In this document: one piece after another, positions 37,586 through 46,594 of the stretch
Layout: the number at the start of each line of letters is the position of its first letter
Position numbering within the stretch: position 1 is the first letter of the stretch
Assembly (NCBI GenBank): GCA_030606485.1
Contig: JAUWGH010000004.1
Location: 387,003 to 451,002, forward strand
Origin: Promethearchaeota archaeon
GTDB lineage: Archaea > Asgardarchaeota > Lokiarchaeia > Sigyniarchaeales > SOKP01
DNA: 64,000 bases
Direction: 5' to 3'
The notes under the pieces: model-generated
The model's database searches: none
Told to the model about the DNA's origin: nothing
Seen by the model: the letters and a program-made list of their open reading frames with translations, nothing else
Translations under genes and position numbers: made by a program

Positions 37586-38209
37586 ATGATTGAAAAAAAA
37601 TTATTTCAGGATATCCGGTTTTCTTTTATATTAATTTTAATTTTTTTCATTATATTACTACCTTTTTTACTTTTTAAAAAAAATATATATATAATTACTT
37701 CAAATTCAATGTCTCCTTATCTAAACATTGGAGACCTTATTTATGTAGAAAAAAAAAATAGTTCAAGCATAAAAGTTGGATTTAATGAGGGAGATATCTT
37801 AATTATCCGAGGTCCTAATTATTACTATGAAAATGGTTTAAATCCTTTTTTTTTTAACAATTTATTGAATAATACACCAATCATACATAGAGCTATTGAT
37901 AAAAAAATAATTAATGAAAAATATTATTTTTTAATGAAAGGAGATAATAATCTTCTAGTCGATGGAGCCTATAAAATAATTAATAGTTCTGAAGATTATA
38001 GTTATTTTTTCATTGAATATAACAAATCAGATGCTATATATGTTAGCGAAGATGAAGTTTTAGGTGTGTATATATTCAAAATTCCTTATATTGGGTATCT
38101 AAAAATATTTTTCCCTTATATTCTAATTTTTATTATCTCCATAATCATAATATTGATCTGTTTGAAATTAACTGGTTACAAAATTATAATAATTAAAACT
38201 AAATCTTAA
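37586..38209 (+). CDS. Type I signal peptidase, archaeal/ER Sec11 type
   Basis: It removes signal peptides from secreted proteins such as those at 6781 and 32060. The catalytic Ser is S41 in TSNSMSP, the His replacing bacterial Lys is H101 in PIIHRAIDK, and the Asp is D120 in MKGDNN. It has an N-terminal membrane anchor (FILILIFFIILLPFLL) and a second helix at the C-terminus (FPYILIFIISIIIILICLKL), giving a Sec11-like architecture. Length is 207 residues. It is followed by an unknown gene in the same direction after 59 nt. Confidence 0.92.
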   Translation: MIEKKLFQDIRFSFILILIFFIILLPFLLFKKNIYIITSNSMSPYLNIGDLIYVEKKNSSSIKVGFNEGDILIIRGPNYYYENGLNPFFFNNLLNNTPIIHRAIDKKIINEKYYFLMKGDNNLLVDGAYKIINSSEDYSYFFIEYNKSDAIYVSEDEVLGVYIFKIPYIGYLKIFFPYILIFIISIIIILICLKLTGYKIIIIKTKS

Positions 38210-38268
38210 TAAAAAATCACTAAATTCTTCGGAATTTAAAAATTTCTATCAAAATTAAATTCAGCAAA

Positions 38269-39453
38269 ATGATAAAAAAAGGAAAATATAATCTTTTCTC
38301 TTTTTCTATAGAAAATGAAATGATTATATATCATAGTAAAAATAGAATGAAAAAAATAGTTATTTTTAATCTTCTGAAGACAAATAACTTAGAAAAGATG
38401 ATTCCGCTTTTAAGCACATTATTAAAGAAAGGTTTGATAAAATATTATTCTATTCAATTTTTAAATAAAAAACATCTAAAAACTCTTATTCTATTGAATT
38501 ACCAAGATAAGAAAAAAGAGAATATTTTGATGTCTCTAAGTAAAATTAAGGAAGAAATAAAAGAATATTCAATAAAAGAATCTTTACATATAATATTTTT
38601 GACTGATAATGAATTGAAAAGAGAGTTTATTAATATTATTGTTGAAGAGGATTTAGATAAAACTATAAAAATAAATATTAGAAATAAATTCTGTGTTATA
38701 AAAAATAATAAAAATATTCAATCAATTAAATTATATTCATTATATCTTATTCAAGATACATTAATAGATTCTATTTTAAATATATTTTTCAACCTTATTA
38801 CTGATTTAGGAATAAAAGGAAATTTAATTTTAAATTTTAAATTAAAGAATGGAAATATCATTTTTTCCTCATTTTTTTTAAAATATTTTTATAATAAAAA
38901 TACGGCCTCTAAAAATGTTGAAACAATCAATGAATTTATTTCTAATGAATTATACATCAAGGAACAGAAAATCAAAATAAATATGATTGGATATATATTA
39001 TGGAGATTAAATTTTAATAAAAATTATTATGATTATGATAAAAATAAAGACTTAGTATTCTCTCTATGTAGTACTATTAAAGAAAATGAAAAATCGTTTG
39101 TCTTAAATGGCAAAAAAAGTTCATTATCACCAATTACTAAAAATTTTATGCATCTTCTCATAGAATTTCTAAAAAGAAATAATATTGAGTTTAATAAAAA
39201 AGATTCCCACTTAATAGAAATAAAGAACCAATATATAATTTTATCAATTGATGATTTTAATCCATCAATAATTAATAATATCGTCCAAAAATATTATCAA
39301 AATCGAATTATCTATATAATATTACATGATGCACTTTTTTTTAAAAAGTTAGTATTAGAAACTAAAATCACCAGTCTTTTAGGAGTTAAAATCTTCAATC
39401 CAATAAGCTTCATTAAATTCTTGAAAAAAGCAAATTCGTTAATGATCTATTAA
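38269..39453 (+). CDS. Unknown protein, 394 aa
   Basis: I do not recognise this protein. It is soluble in appearance, rich in Lys, Asn and Ile, with an alpha/beta N-terminus (FSIENEMIIYHSKNRMKK; LLSTLLKKGLIKYYSI), a central helical stretch and a C-terminal alpha/beta unit (NQYIILSIDDFNPSII; RIIYIILHDALFFKKL) that could be a small nucleotide- or protein-binding fold. The ending LLGVKIFNPISFIKFLKKAN resembles the end of a restriction-endonuclease-like or DHH-like domain only loosely. It follows signal peptidase and converges on L23. No catalytic motif is visible. Confidence 0.55.
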   Translation: MIKKGKYNLFSFSIENEMIIYHSKNRMKKIVIFNLLKTNNLEKMIPLLSTLLKKGLIKYYSIQFLNKKHLKTLILLNYQDKKKENILMSLSKIKEEIKEYSIKESLHIIFLTDNELKREFINIIVEEDLDKTIKINIRNKFCVIKNNKNIQSIKLYSLYLIQDTLIDSILNIFFNLITDLGIKGNLILNFKLKNGNIIFSSFFLKYFYNKNTASKNVETINEFISNELYIKEQKIKINMIGYILWRLNFNKNYYDYDKNKDLVFSLCSTIKENEKSFVLNGKKSSLSPITKNFMHLLIEFLKRNNIEFNKKDSHLIEIKNQYIILSIDDFNPSIINNIVQKYYQNRIIYIILHDALFFKKLVLETKITSLLGVKIFNPISFIKFLKKANSLMIY

Positions 39454-39522
39454 ATTAAGTGCTTTGTTCAAAACAATCAATATCCAAACTTGAGAAAAAG
39501 TGATATTTGTAATTAAAAATAA

Positions 39523-39786
39523 CTAAAAAATTCCCAAATCTATAGCTAGATCAGAGGCTGAGTTATCTGGGTGAAGTTTAATAAATGCTTTTTTTTTCCC
39601 ATCAGGTGTTATTAAAGTATTTACCTTTACAACTTTAACTTTATGTATTCTTTCAATTGCCTTTTTAATTTGATTTTTATTTGCTTTTCTTTCTACATAA
39701 AAAACAAGTTTGTTTTCATTTTCTATTAAATCAAATGTATTTTCAGTTATCAATGGCTTTTTAATAATTTTATAATCATTTTCCAT
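39523..39786 (-). CDS. rpl23: 50S ribosomal protein uL23
   Basis: uL23 lies at the exit of the peptide tunnel and binds SRP and chaperones. KIIKKPLITENTFDLIENEN, LVFYVERKANKNQIKKAIE and VKVVKVNTLITPDGKKKAFI are the family blocks. The length of 87 residues is typical for archaea. It ends the L3-L4-L23 run; uL2, which normally follows in the archaeal S10 operon, is absent, and a converging unknown gene comes next. Confidence 0.97.
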   Translation of the reverse strand: MENDYKIIKKPLITENTFDLIENENKLVFYVERKANKNQIKKAIERIHKVKVVKVNTLITPDGKKKAFIKLHPDNSASDLAIDLGIF

Positions 39787-39790
39787 AAAT

Positions 39791-40579
39791 TTACACCAAT
39801 ATTTTAAATTGATTTAATTCATTGAAAGCATTATGTGCCCATAAAACTAGTCTCCCTGGAATTCCACCGGGAGCAAAATCAATGGTTGATATATTATTTA
39901 TATTTTTAATGTCTACTCCAGGAATATTTCTTGCAGCTTTATATATCCCAAAATCTTCCTTTATGATGATCAAAATTCCTTTTTTATTTTTATATTTCCT
40001 ACCTCTCCTTTTACCTTTACCAGCTCTAATCTTTTTTCCTTTTTTGAAACGTTTAATCTCATTCTCTAATCCTAATTTTATAAAGATTTCCATTATCTTT
40101 TTAGTATTTTTTATAGTTTGAATTTTATCATCTATAACTAATGGAATTTCAGGGATATCTTCAGTAACATACCCTCTTTTTTTGACCCAATTTATATCAC
40201 CAGAAGCAGAAATTGATGATATCAATGCAATTGATTTTTCTTTCTTGTTTATTTTTTTAACTATTTTTTTTGTAGGTCTTGGAGCATGTGGTAATCTACC
40301 TCCTTTTACAGAAGGAATAAATCCCGCATTTCTTGCAGTTAAAAACCCGGAACCTTGTATTCTGGGTACTCTAGCCATCCCAAACCCAGTCCCCCAGCTA
40401 CGAGCAGTATTTCTTTTACCGGCAAGGGGATCCCTTCCTTGTTTTTGTTTACTTTGACTAAAGTGGGCATTTATTGCTCTTTGAATCAAGTATAACTTTG
40501 GTTTTTCCTTAAATATTTGCGGTATCGAAACTGATCCTTTAGGTTTTCCATTTAAATTATAAATATTTATTTTTTCCAT
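39791..40579 (-). CDS. rpl4: 50S ribosomal protein uL4
   Basis: uL4 reaches into the peptide tunnel with a long loop. The protein shows the archaeal/eukaryotic form: INAHFSQSKQKQGRDPLAGK, RNTARSWGTGFGMARVPRIQ and GGRLPHAPRPTKK, followed by KIRAGKGKRRGRKYKNKKG and DFAPGGIPGRLVLWAHNAF. It lies 4 nt before L23 and 13 nt after L3, consistent with co-translation. Its 262 residues are normal. Confidence 0.97.
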   Translation of the reverse strand: MEKINIYNLNGKPKGSVSIPQIFKEKPKLYLIQRAINAHFSQSKQKQGRDPLAGKRNTARSWGTGFGMARVPRIQGSGFLTARNAGFIPSVKGGRLPHAPRPTKKIVKKINKKEKSIALISSISASGDINWVKKRGYVTEDIPEIPLVIDDKIQTIKNTKKIMEIFIKLGLENEIKRFKKGKKIRAGKGKRRGRKYKNKKGILIIIKEDFGIYKAARNIPGVDIKNINNISTIDFAPGGIPGRLVLWAHNAFNELNQFKILV

Positions 40580-40592
40580 AATACATCAATTC

Positions 40593-41612
40593 TTATTTTA
40601 ATTGTTGGCTTTCTCGATTAATATATGTAATTTCTATTTGTGAATCAATAAATTTTTGAGTGCCTCTAATGGTTTTTCTTAATTGTATTAATCTTTTTTT
40701 AGGGCCAGGTACGGAACCTAAAATCATAATATAATCACCCTTTACAAGGCCATATCTAATAAATCCACCTTTTGGATTAATCTCTTCACCATTCTCACCA
40801 ATTTGCATAATTCTTTTATGGTACTCCGTTCTTTGGTGAAAACCCATTTGCCCTGCTCTTGGGACAGTATATAAAACTCTAGCGGGATGCCATGGACCGA
40901 TGCAAGCAACCACTCTCCTAGCTTTACTATTTTTCCTTGATAAAATAGTAATTCCAAATCGTTTAACAGGACCTTGGAAGCCTTTACCTTTTGTAATGGC
41001 AACAACATCAATTAATTCTCCAAGTTTAAAAACATCTCGAACTCTAATTTCCTTTCCCAAATTTTTAAAAGCTAAATTAAAAGCTTCATTTGGACTATCA
41101 CCATTAGAAATTTTTATTTCAATAATATCTGGTTTTTTCCGTGGTACTGAAGCTTTATGAGGTTGAGTTTGAAAAATTCCAAAAATCTCTGCTCCCTCTT
41201 GGATTTTCTTTTCAATTTCTTTCTTTTCTTCTTTTGGATTAAAATTTTCCAATTTAAAATTTTTAATCTTTCTTAGAAGATACTTATTAATTTCATTAGT
41301 GAAAATATCTCCAATTATATATTTACCATAGTTGTCTTGATTATATATTCTAATTCCAATCAGAATTAATGGAGGAGTATCAATGATAGTAACTGGTTTC
41401 ATTAACTCTTTACCAAATGTTGAACTATATTTATAATCATCGATATATGTAATATGTGTCATTCCTGCTTTAAATCCACTAAAACCCAGAAAGTTTGTTT
41501 CTCCCTCAAGATCTCTCCAATGTTTAATTTGTCCCTTTATTGAAGATGCTCGTTTTCTAGGTAAAAATGCAAGAGAGCCATGCCTTGGCGCGTGTTGCTT
41601 TCTATGTCCCAT
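40593..41612 (-). CDS. rpl3: 50S ribosomal protein uL3
   Basis: uL3 is a core protein near the peptidyl-transferase centre. GHRKQHAPRHGSLAFLPRKR, the GITKGKGFQG-type loop (VAITKGKGFQGPVKRFGI) and the tip RAGQMGFHQRTEYHKRI are diagnostic. I chose the ATG at 41612 (MGHRKQ) because aggtg precedes it by 8 nt; the upstream TTG would add only four residues. It heads the three-gene ribosomal cluster, and its leader includes GA-rich and hairpin sequences between 41613 and 41980. Confidence 0.97.
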   Translation of the reverse strand: MGHRKQHAPRHGSLAFLPRKRASSIKGQIKHWRDLEGETNFLGFSGFKAGMTHITYIDDYKYSSTFGKELMKPVTIIDTPPLILIGIRIYNQDNYGKYIIGDIFTNEINKYLLRKIKNFKLENFNPKEEKKEIEKKIQEGAEIFGIFQTQPHKASVPRKKPDIIEIKISNGDSPNEAFNLAFKNLGKEIRVRDVFKLGELIDVVAITKGKGFQGPVKRFGITILSRKNSKARRVVACIGPWHPARVLYTVPRAGQMGFHQRTEYHKRIMQIGENGEEINPKGGFIRYGLVKGDYIMILGSVPGPKKRLIQLRKTIRGTQKFIDSQIEITYINRESQQLK

Positions 41613-41980
41613 ATTGTTTAACACCTAAATTAAATAGATAAAAGAAATAAAATAAATAAATTTTTTGATACAAGAAAAATTAAATAAGATTCAAATAAGA
41701 TTGAAATAAGAAAATATTGATAGATTGTTAAAATTAGAGAAAATTTATTACTTAATTAATTTTTTGATTAATCTTTAAGATTTTAACATTTTTATCTTAA
41801 AGCTAAATTTTCTTATCTCTTTTTTATATCAATTCATTTTTAATTTACTCCCTCTCTCTCTCCAAGGAATAGAATTCTTTTTAAAAAGAATCTTGTTCTA
41901 TTAGACGGTAGTTTCCTTTTCAAAAAAGGAAATAAAAGATTTAAGTCTTATTATTAATAAAAAAAAGGGTTCTATTTAAT
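41613..41980. other. Divergent promoter region of L3 cluster and second TFB, with two hairpins
   Basis: No gene is seen. Inverted repeats are present: aatagaa...ttctatt enclosing ttctttttaaaaagaa (41868-41901), and tttccttttcaaaaaaggaaa (41912-41932). A pyrimidine tract at 41848-41862 reads GAGAGAGAGGGAGTAAATTAAAA on the minus strand, like the element at 20160. These may be transcription-control elements shared by the L3 operon and the divergent TFB. Confidence 0.4.
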
Positions 41981-43036
41981 TTGTATTATAGTTCAAATTT
42001 TAAAAGAAAAATCTCTAATAAGTTACTTACTACCTGCCCAGAATGTGGTTGTAAAATAATTAATTCTGATTTTGAAAGAGTTTGCATAAATTGTGGACTT
42101 GTTATCGGTGAAATTTTCAGTGATCATTCATATATAATGAGTAATATGATTGAATCATATAATTTATCAAATAAGCAATATGTTGCGTTAGGAGAACGAA
42201 TCAATTTTATTGGTGGATTGGGAACTTGTATAGATTTTGAGAATTCTTATTATCTTAAGGATAAAAACGGCAATTTATTACCTCCAAATAGTCAAAAATT
42301 ATTTCGTCGTTTAAAAAAAAATTATTCAAAATTTATTAGAATTAAAAATTTTGAAACAGAATATAGAATTTTAAAAATTCTAAATAATGTTGTTTCGTAT
42401 TTAAATTTAAATAATATTATTAGAAATAATGCTGCATATTTTTATAGGAAAATAATAAAATCTGCTCCTAGAGTTATTAACAATATTTCACTTATCGCTT
42501 TTTGTCTATATTATTCATTAAGGCAGGATAATGATTACGTTCCACTATCAATAAAAGAGATTTCCAAGATTTTTCAAATAATTGGTCACCGTGTCACACC
42601 TCGATTAATAATTCGTGATGGGATCATGTATAAAAAACATCTTGATAAAAAGGATTCCTCCCTTAAAAGTGAAAGATATCTACCAAGATTAATTAATGAA
42701 ATTATTACCCATAAATCTTTAAAAGAACGTTTAATTAAGAAGGGAATTAAATGGAATCTTAGTAAATATAAGAAGGAATTAACAATAATGGCAGAATTTT
42801 TACTAAAGAATCTTAATCGAAAACAAAGAGGTGGAAGAAATCCATTAATTCTGGCGGGAGCAATAATTTATTGTGCAGATAAGATTTTAGCAATTAAAAA
42901 TTCTCAAAAAAAGATTTTAACACAAAAATTAATATCGTCAGCTACAAAAATTGCAGAATATTCAATCAGGGATCATTATGTCTCATTATTAAAACCTATA
43001 TTTCTTAGAAATAATTTAATGAAAATTCCCAAGTAG
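41981..43036 (+). CDS. Divergent TFB paralogue
   Basis: The zinc ribbon is intact (CPECGCKI...CINCGLVIGE), and the two cyclin-like repeats can be traced (INNISLIAFCLYYSLRQ; NPLILAGAIIYCADKILA). The linker that holds the B-finger is strongly altered, and the cyclin regions are longer and more basic than in the standard TFB at 21700 (351 against 301 residues). Alternative TFBs act as gene-specific initiation factors in several archaea. The start is TTG at 41981 after aaaggg. It shares a structured divergent promoter region with the L3 cluster and converges with e-MtaB, overlapping it by 21 nt. Confidence 0.82.
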   Translation: MYYSSNFKRKISNKLLTTCPECGCKIINSDFERVCINCGLVIGEIFSDHSYIMSNMIESYNLSNKQYVALGERINFIGGLGTCIDFENSYYLKDKNGNLLPPNSQKLFRRLKKNYSKFIRIKNFETEYRILKILNNVVSYLNLNNIIRNNAAYFYRKIIKSAPRVINNISLIAFCLYYSLRQDNDYVPLSIKEISKIFQIIGHRVTPRLIIRDGIMYKKHLDKKDSSLKSERYLPRLINEIITHKSLKERLIKKGIKWNLSKYKKELTIMAEFLLKNLNRKQRGGRNPLILAGAIIYCADKILAIKNSQKKILTQKLISSATKIAEYSIRDHYVSLLKPIFLRNNLMKIPK

Positions 43037-44320
43037 ATAAGATCCTTCCATTTTTTCAATTTTAATTTTAATAAAATTTCCAATTTTTCCTTCCTTAATA
43101 AAAATTGGGACATAATAAATATTTTTTCCAAAGAACAAGTTGTTTTTCATTTTTTTTGTAATTAAAATTTCACCCTTCCAATTTATCCACTTTCTAAAAT
43201 GCTCTAATTTTGTTCTATTATAAAGATTATGTAGTTCTCTCGTTCTTTTTTTAATAATTTCACTCTTAATTTGCGGTTTCTTTTTTGCAGGAGTTCCAGG
43301 TCGAGGTGAGAATTTTGAAATATTAAGAATTTCTGGCTTTAACCATTTAATGAACGACAGAGTTTCTATAAATTCCCGTTGATTTTCACCTGGAAATCCA
43401 CAAATAATATCTGTTACTAAAGTTAATTCAGGAATTTCTTTTTTTAAATTTTTTAATTTTTCTTTTAATGTCTGAATTTCATAATTTCTACTCATTTTTT
43501 TTATAATCTCATCACTTCCAGATTGAATTGGAATATGTAGAAATTTGTATAATTTTTTATTTTTATATAATTTGATAAAATCATCAAAAAAATCAATGAA
43601 AAATGTTGGATTTATCATTCCTATTCGTAAATAAAATCTTTGATTCAAAGTTAAAATTTTTTTTAGTAAATCTATAAAATTCAATCCATTATAAGAATAA
43701 CAACTGCAATCCTGAGCCGTTAAGAAAATCTCTTTTTTTTCTCTTCTTAATTGATATCTTACTTGATTTAAAATGTTCTCTACATCAAAACTATATGATA
43801 TTCCTCTACTATTTTTTACACAACAATAAGTACAACTCCCCAAACAACCCTCAGATATTGGGATTATAGCTGTAGTATTATTTTGTGGATAATTTAGAAG
43901 AAATTTGGATTTATCAATTTTTTTTTCAGATTTTATAATTAAGTTTGTTTTTCCCTTTAATATCTCCTCTAAAATTAAATTAATTTTATGAATGCTATTA
44001 ACATCAATTATAGCCGAAAATGATGGAACTAAGTCAATAATCTTTTTTAAAGTATTATTAGTGATTTGAGGTAAACAACCTGTAATAATTATTTTTTTTT
44101 TTAAAAATTTCTGAGAGAGAATTTTTAATTTATGCATAATTTTATTCTCAGTCACTCCCTTGACTGCACAAGTATTAATTATAATAAAATAAGAGTTTTG
44201 GAGGGGTGTTTCATTAAAATTGTTTTTCTTAAGGATTTCTCGTATTATTTGAGAGTCTACTTTATTATAGGCACATCCATAGGTTTTTAAGTAGAAAGTC
44301 TTTTTTTTCACAAAATTCAC
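43016..44320 (-). CDS. tRNA t6A methylthiotransferase (e-MtaB/CDKAL1 type)
   Basis: This radical-SAM enzyme converts t6A to ms2t6A at position 37 of tRNAs. The UPF0004 domain has C16, C51 and C82 (KTYGC, NTCAVKG, ITGCLPQ) for one [4Fe-4S] cluster; the radical SAM motif is C159-x3-C163-x2-C166 (EGCLGSCTYC). The ADP-like block IPIQSGSDEIIKKMSRNY and the end with a TRAM-like region (GNFIKIKIEKMEG) also match. Its length of 434 is that of the archaeal/eukaryotic branch. The 3' end overlaps the TFB paralogue gene by 21 nt on the opposite strand. Confidence 0.93.
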   Translation of the reverse strand: MNFVKKKTFYLKTYGCAYNKVDSQIIREILKKNNFNETPLQNSYFIIINTCAVKGVTENKIMHKLKILSQKFLKKKIIITGCLPQITNNTLKKIIDLVPSFSAIIDVNSIHKINLILEEILKGKTNLIIKSEKKIDKSKFLLNYPQNNTTAIIPISEGCLGSCTYCCVKNSRGISYSFDVENILNQVRYQLRREKKEIFLTAQDCSCYSYNGLNFIDLLKKILTLNQRFYLRIGMINPTFFIDFFDDFIKLYKNKKLYKFLHIPIQSGSDEIIKKMSRNYEIQTLKEKLKNLKKEIPELTLVTDIICGFPGENQREFIETLSFIKWLKPEILNISKFSPRPGTPAKKKPQIKSEIIKKRTRELHNLYNRTKLEHFRKWINWKGEILITKKMKNNLFFGKNIYYVPIFIKEGKIGNFIKIKIEKMEGSYLLGNFH

Positions 44321-44434
44321 AAAAAATATTTAAATCGTTTAAAAAAGTTTTATTACCTTTAAGGAGGAATCCGATGTATCTGATTTCTTTTTTTCCATTA
44401 TTTTGGTTCTCAACACTTTAAACAAATAAATTAA

Positions 44435-44531
44435 TGCTTCTGGGGGGATTTGAACCCCCGTCAGGAGGGTGAGAGCCTCCGATGCGTTGCCCTAATTTTT
44501 TATTAGTTTGACCGAGCTACACTACAGAAGC
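44435..44531 (-). tRNA. tRNA-Glu (CTC) with an intron in the D-arm
   Basis: On the minus strand: acceptor GCTTCTG/CAGAAGC, TA, D-stem GTGT/GCAT, anticodon stem GGAGG/CCTCC with loop CTCTCAC (anticodon CTC, + strand 44471-44473), and T-arm GGGGG-TTCAAAT-CCCCC. The discriminator is A, and CCA is not encoded. The D-loop is about 21 nt too long: ACTAATAAAAAATTAGGGCAA (+ strand 44487-44507) can be removed to give a normal loop with GGTCAAC. The insert carries the hairpin CTAAT/ATTAG next to GTC/GGC, a relaxed bulge-helix-bulge shape. Exact splice positions are uncertain by one or two bases. Confidence 0.85.
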
Positions 44532-44641
44532 ATAAATGACCTTTTCAATAGAACTTTTATCGAAATTGAATTTTTAAAAAATTTGGTATTGAATTTGAGA
44601 ATATTATATTATTATCCTTTATTTATAGAGAGTTCTTTCTT

Positions 44642-45046
44642 CTAAAGTTCATTTTTTCTAAGTTTCTCTATTAAATTTAGAAAATTTAATAATGTAATCG
44701 AATAAGATTCTAAATTCTTTATTTGATCCTCATCTTCTAACTTATTTAATAGCCAATTAAATTTCTTAATTAAAATCTTCTCTAATTTTTCAGTAACTTC
44801 AGAATAATTACTTAATATCGACTCATTTGTATATTTTAAATTTTCCACACTCATGTCATTATACTTCTTAATTATTTCTTTCCCCTCCTTAACAATTATT
44901 ACTTTCTTATTGCAAATTGGGCAGAAAACATCTTCACTTTTAAATTTAAACAAAGGAGAATTACAAACAGGACAAGCTTTATTTAACATTGTTGAGCCTT
45001 TTCTTAAAAGTTCCGCCATTTTTTTAAAATCTTTTTCTTTAAGCAT
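44642..45046 (-). CDS. ZNRD2/SSSCA1 (autoantigen p27)-like zinc protein
   Basis: The first half has KDFKKMAELLRKGSTMLNKA, CPVCNSPLFKFKSEDVFCPI and C-x2-C pairs, the pattern of archaeal and eukaryotic Sjogren syndrome/scleroderma autoantigen 1 proteins (GATMLDE.CPVCG.PLF....G...CP.C). The C-terminal half is a helical region. The role in archaea is unknown; eukaryotic ZNRD2 is a small adaptor protein. It lies 26 nt after eS17 on the same strand and is likely co-transcribed. Confidence 0.85.
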   Translation of the reverse strand: MLKEKDFKKMAELLRKGSTMLNKACPVCNSPLFKFKSEDVFCPICNKKVIIVKEGKEIIKKYNDMSVENLKYTNESILSNYSEVTEKLEKILIKKFNWLLNKLEDEDQIKNLESYSITLLNFLNLIEKLRKNEL

Positions 45047-45072
45047 TTTCTTTAAAATTATATTCTCTTTTT

Positions 45073-45276
45073 CTAATTAGATTCATTTTTCTCTTTTATT
45101 TTAAGCAAATTTACAATATATCCAGCTATCCTATTTCTTAAGTGTTTTGAATCTATCTCCGCATATTTATTCAATAAATCTTTATTTTCATTAAAGTCAG
45201 TGGTAAATATATTCGGATATTTTTCAATTAATTCTTTTGAAATATTTTTTATCAATATAGTTCTAATTTTTCCCAT
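45073..45276 (-). CDS. rps17e: 30S ribosomal protein eS17
   Basis: The 67-residue protein MGKIRTILIKNISKELIEKY then PNIFTTDFNENKDLL and SKHLRNRIAGYIVNLLKIK matches archaeal S17e over its whole length. It is the upstream partner of the ZNRD2-like gene. The 200 nt upstream contain no convincing gene; a 60-codon frame overlapping its start is judged spurious. Confidence 0.93.
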   Translation of the reverse strand: MGKIRTILIKNISKELIEKYPNIFTTDFNENKDLLNKYAEIDSKHLRNRIAGYIVNLLKIKEKNESN

Positions 45277-45476
45277 TTTTTACAAAATTCCTCTAATTTC
45301 AATAATAATATGAATATTTTATTATAAATCTTAAATTTTTTGCTTTTAAGATAACTACTATTATTTATTTTACAAAAAATGTTGATGACAAATGAAATGC
45401 ATACCCACCCTTTAGTTTTATTTTCTGTCGCCAAAAAATAAATTCGGATATTTAACTAATTCAGCATACCTAAAGT

Positions 45477-45713
45477 TCAAATCCAAAATTTCATTACTTT
45501 AATTTTGCCTTTCTCCAAGATTTTATATCGTTTCAACATATCCCTACTAATAAATTTCCTTGAATTTTTGAATACTCTCAAATCATTAAAATCAAATAAT
45601 AGGGCTGTTCCGTTTCTATAATTTATAGATGATTTCTCATCATTTAATATCTTGTTTGGATATGAGGGGTGAAGTTCCTCATTGTATATACAACGTAAAT
45701 CCGAGCTTATCAT
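45477..45713 (-). CDS. Hypothetical protein, 78 aa (weak)
   Basis: An ATG-started frame of 78 codons reads SDLRCIYNEELHPSYPNKIL near the start and ends with RYKILEKGKIKVMKFWI. I recognise no family, and no ribosome-binding site is obvious. Composition is ordinary for this genome and the region is otherwise empty, so it is listed with low confidence. It might instead be a fragment of a decayed gene. Confidence 0.35.
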   Translation of the reverse strand: MISSDLRCIYNEELHPSYPNKILNDEKSSINYRNGTALLFDFNDLRVFKNSRKFISRDMLKRYKILEKGKIKVMKFWI

Positions 45714-45833
45714 TTGTCATCATTTAATAAAAGAAAATCATTATTTTAAATATTTTTATAGTTGTAAAAAAAAAAGATATTTTTAATCCAAAAAAATTTT
45801 AATCAAAGGAATTTAAAACCTTTCAATTAATAA

Positions 45834-46163
45834 TTAAATCAAGCTCTTTATTTCAGAAAAAATTTCATCTCTTAATCTCTCAACATCTTGCAACTGGATT
45901 TCATCTGCTTGTTTAGCAGGAATTTTTAAATTTACAACTGAATTGATAGCTTTTATTTCTTCTGCGGAAATTGTAAATTCTACACCTAATCCCTTTACGA
46001 TTATTGAAATTTTTTGTGGAAAAAATTGAATTTTGACACTTCTTACGATTCCCACTTTTCTGGCATAGGAATCAATTACTTCAAGTCCAATTAATTTTCC
46101 TGGTGCAGGAAGTTCATATAATTCTGCTTCGATTGTAGTATTAAGCATTTTATCCAATTTCAT
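45834..46163 (-). CDS. PRC-barrel-like domain protein
   Basis: The 109-residue protein has a beta-rich core: GKLIGLEVIDSYARKVGIVR, VKIQFFPQKISIIVKGLGVE and FTISAEEIKAINSVVNLK. Opening GKLIG..V.D..ARKVG and the closing 'I...I..V' follow the PRC-barrel pattern seen in ribosome maturation factor RimM and in many small archaeal proteins. The C-terminus is a helix (LQDVERLRDEIFSEIKSL). Binding partners are unknown; archaeal PRC-barrel proteins have been linked to RNA and cell division functions. Confidence 0.75.
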   Translation of the reverse strand: MKLDKMLNTTIEAELYELPAPGKLIGLEVIDSYARKVGIVRSVKIQFFPQKISIIVKGLGVEFTISAEEIKAINSVVNLKIPAKQADEIQLQDVERLRDEIFSEIKSLI

Positions 46164-46594
46164 TATTAATCAATCTCACTATCAAAAAGAAATAACAATA
46201 TATCATGTGCATATTACAATTACACTGATATAATCTTCCAAAGAAAAAAAATATTAAATGTTTTAACAATATCCTCTAAAGAAATTAATATCCAATTACT
46301 ATCGATCAATTTCAATATTTAAAAATCTTTAATAAATTAAATAATATGGAAATTTATTACTTAAGAAAAATTCATTTAATAAATTCTCTTGCTTTAAAAA
46401 TTTATTCAATTTAATTCGACAAAATCTTGTAAATAAAAGAAGTATAGGATCGGATCTTTATATTTTTTTGATTAATACCAAATTATGATTTTTATGAATT
46501 ATGTTTTAGGAATTTTTATTTTTATTTAATAATAAATCAAAACTCTGTTTATTATTATTAATTTCAATATTTTCTAATAAATATATTAAAGGGG
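46164..46594. other. 431-nt AT-rich region upstream of the Orc1/Cdc6 gene
   Basis: No coding sequence longer than about 25 codons and no RNA is seen. A small GC-containing patch (ggatcggatc at 46448) and TATA-like tracts are present, and aaagggg ends directly before the TTG at 46595. Origins often lie beside orc1/cdc6 in archaea, but no CAGTGGAAA-like box is visible here. Confidence 0.35.

Noticed and set aside
45252..45434. 60-codon minus-strand frame overlapping the start of eS17
   Set aside because: It overlaps a certain ribosomal gene, is low in complexity and has no ribosome-binding site or family pattern.
45420..45500. gttcaaatcc considered as a tRNA T-arm
   Set aside because: No acceptor, D or anticodon stems can be formed around it on either strand.
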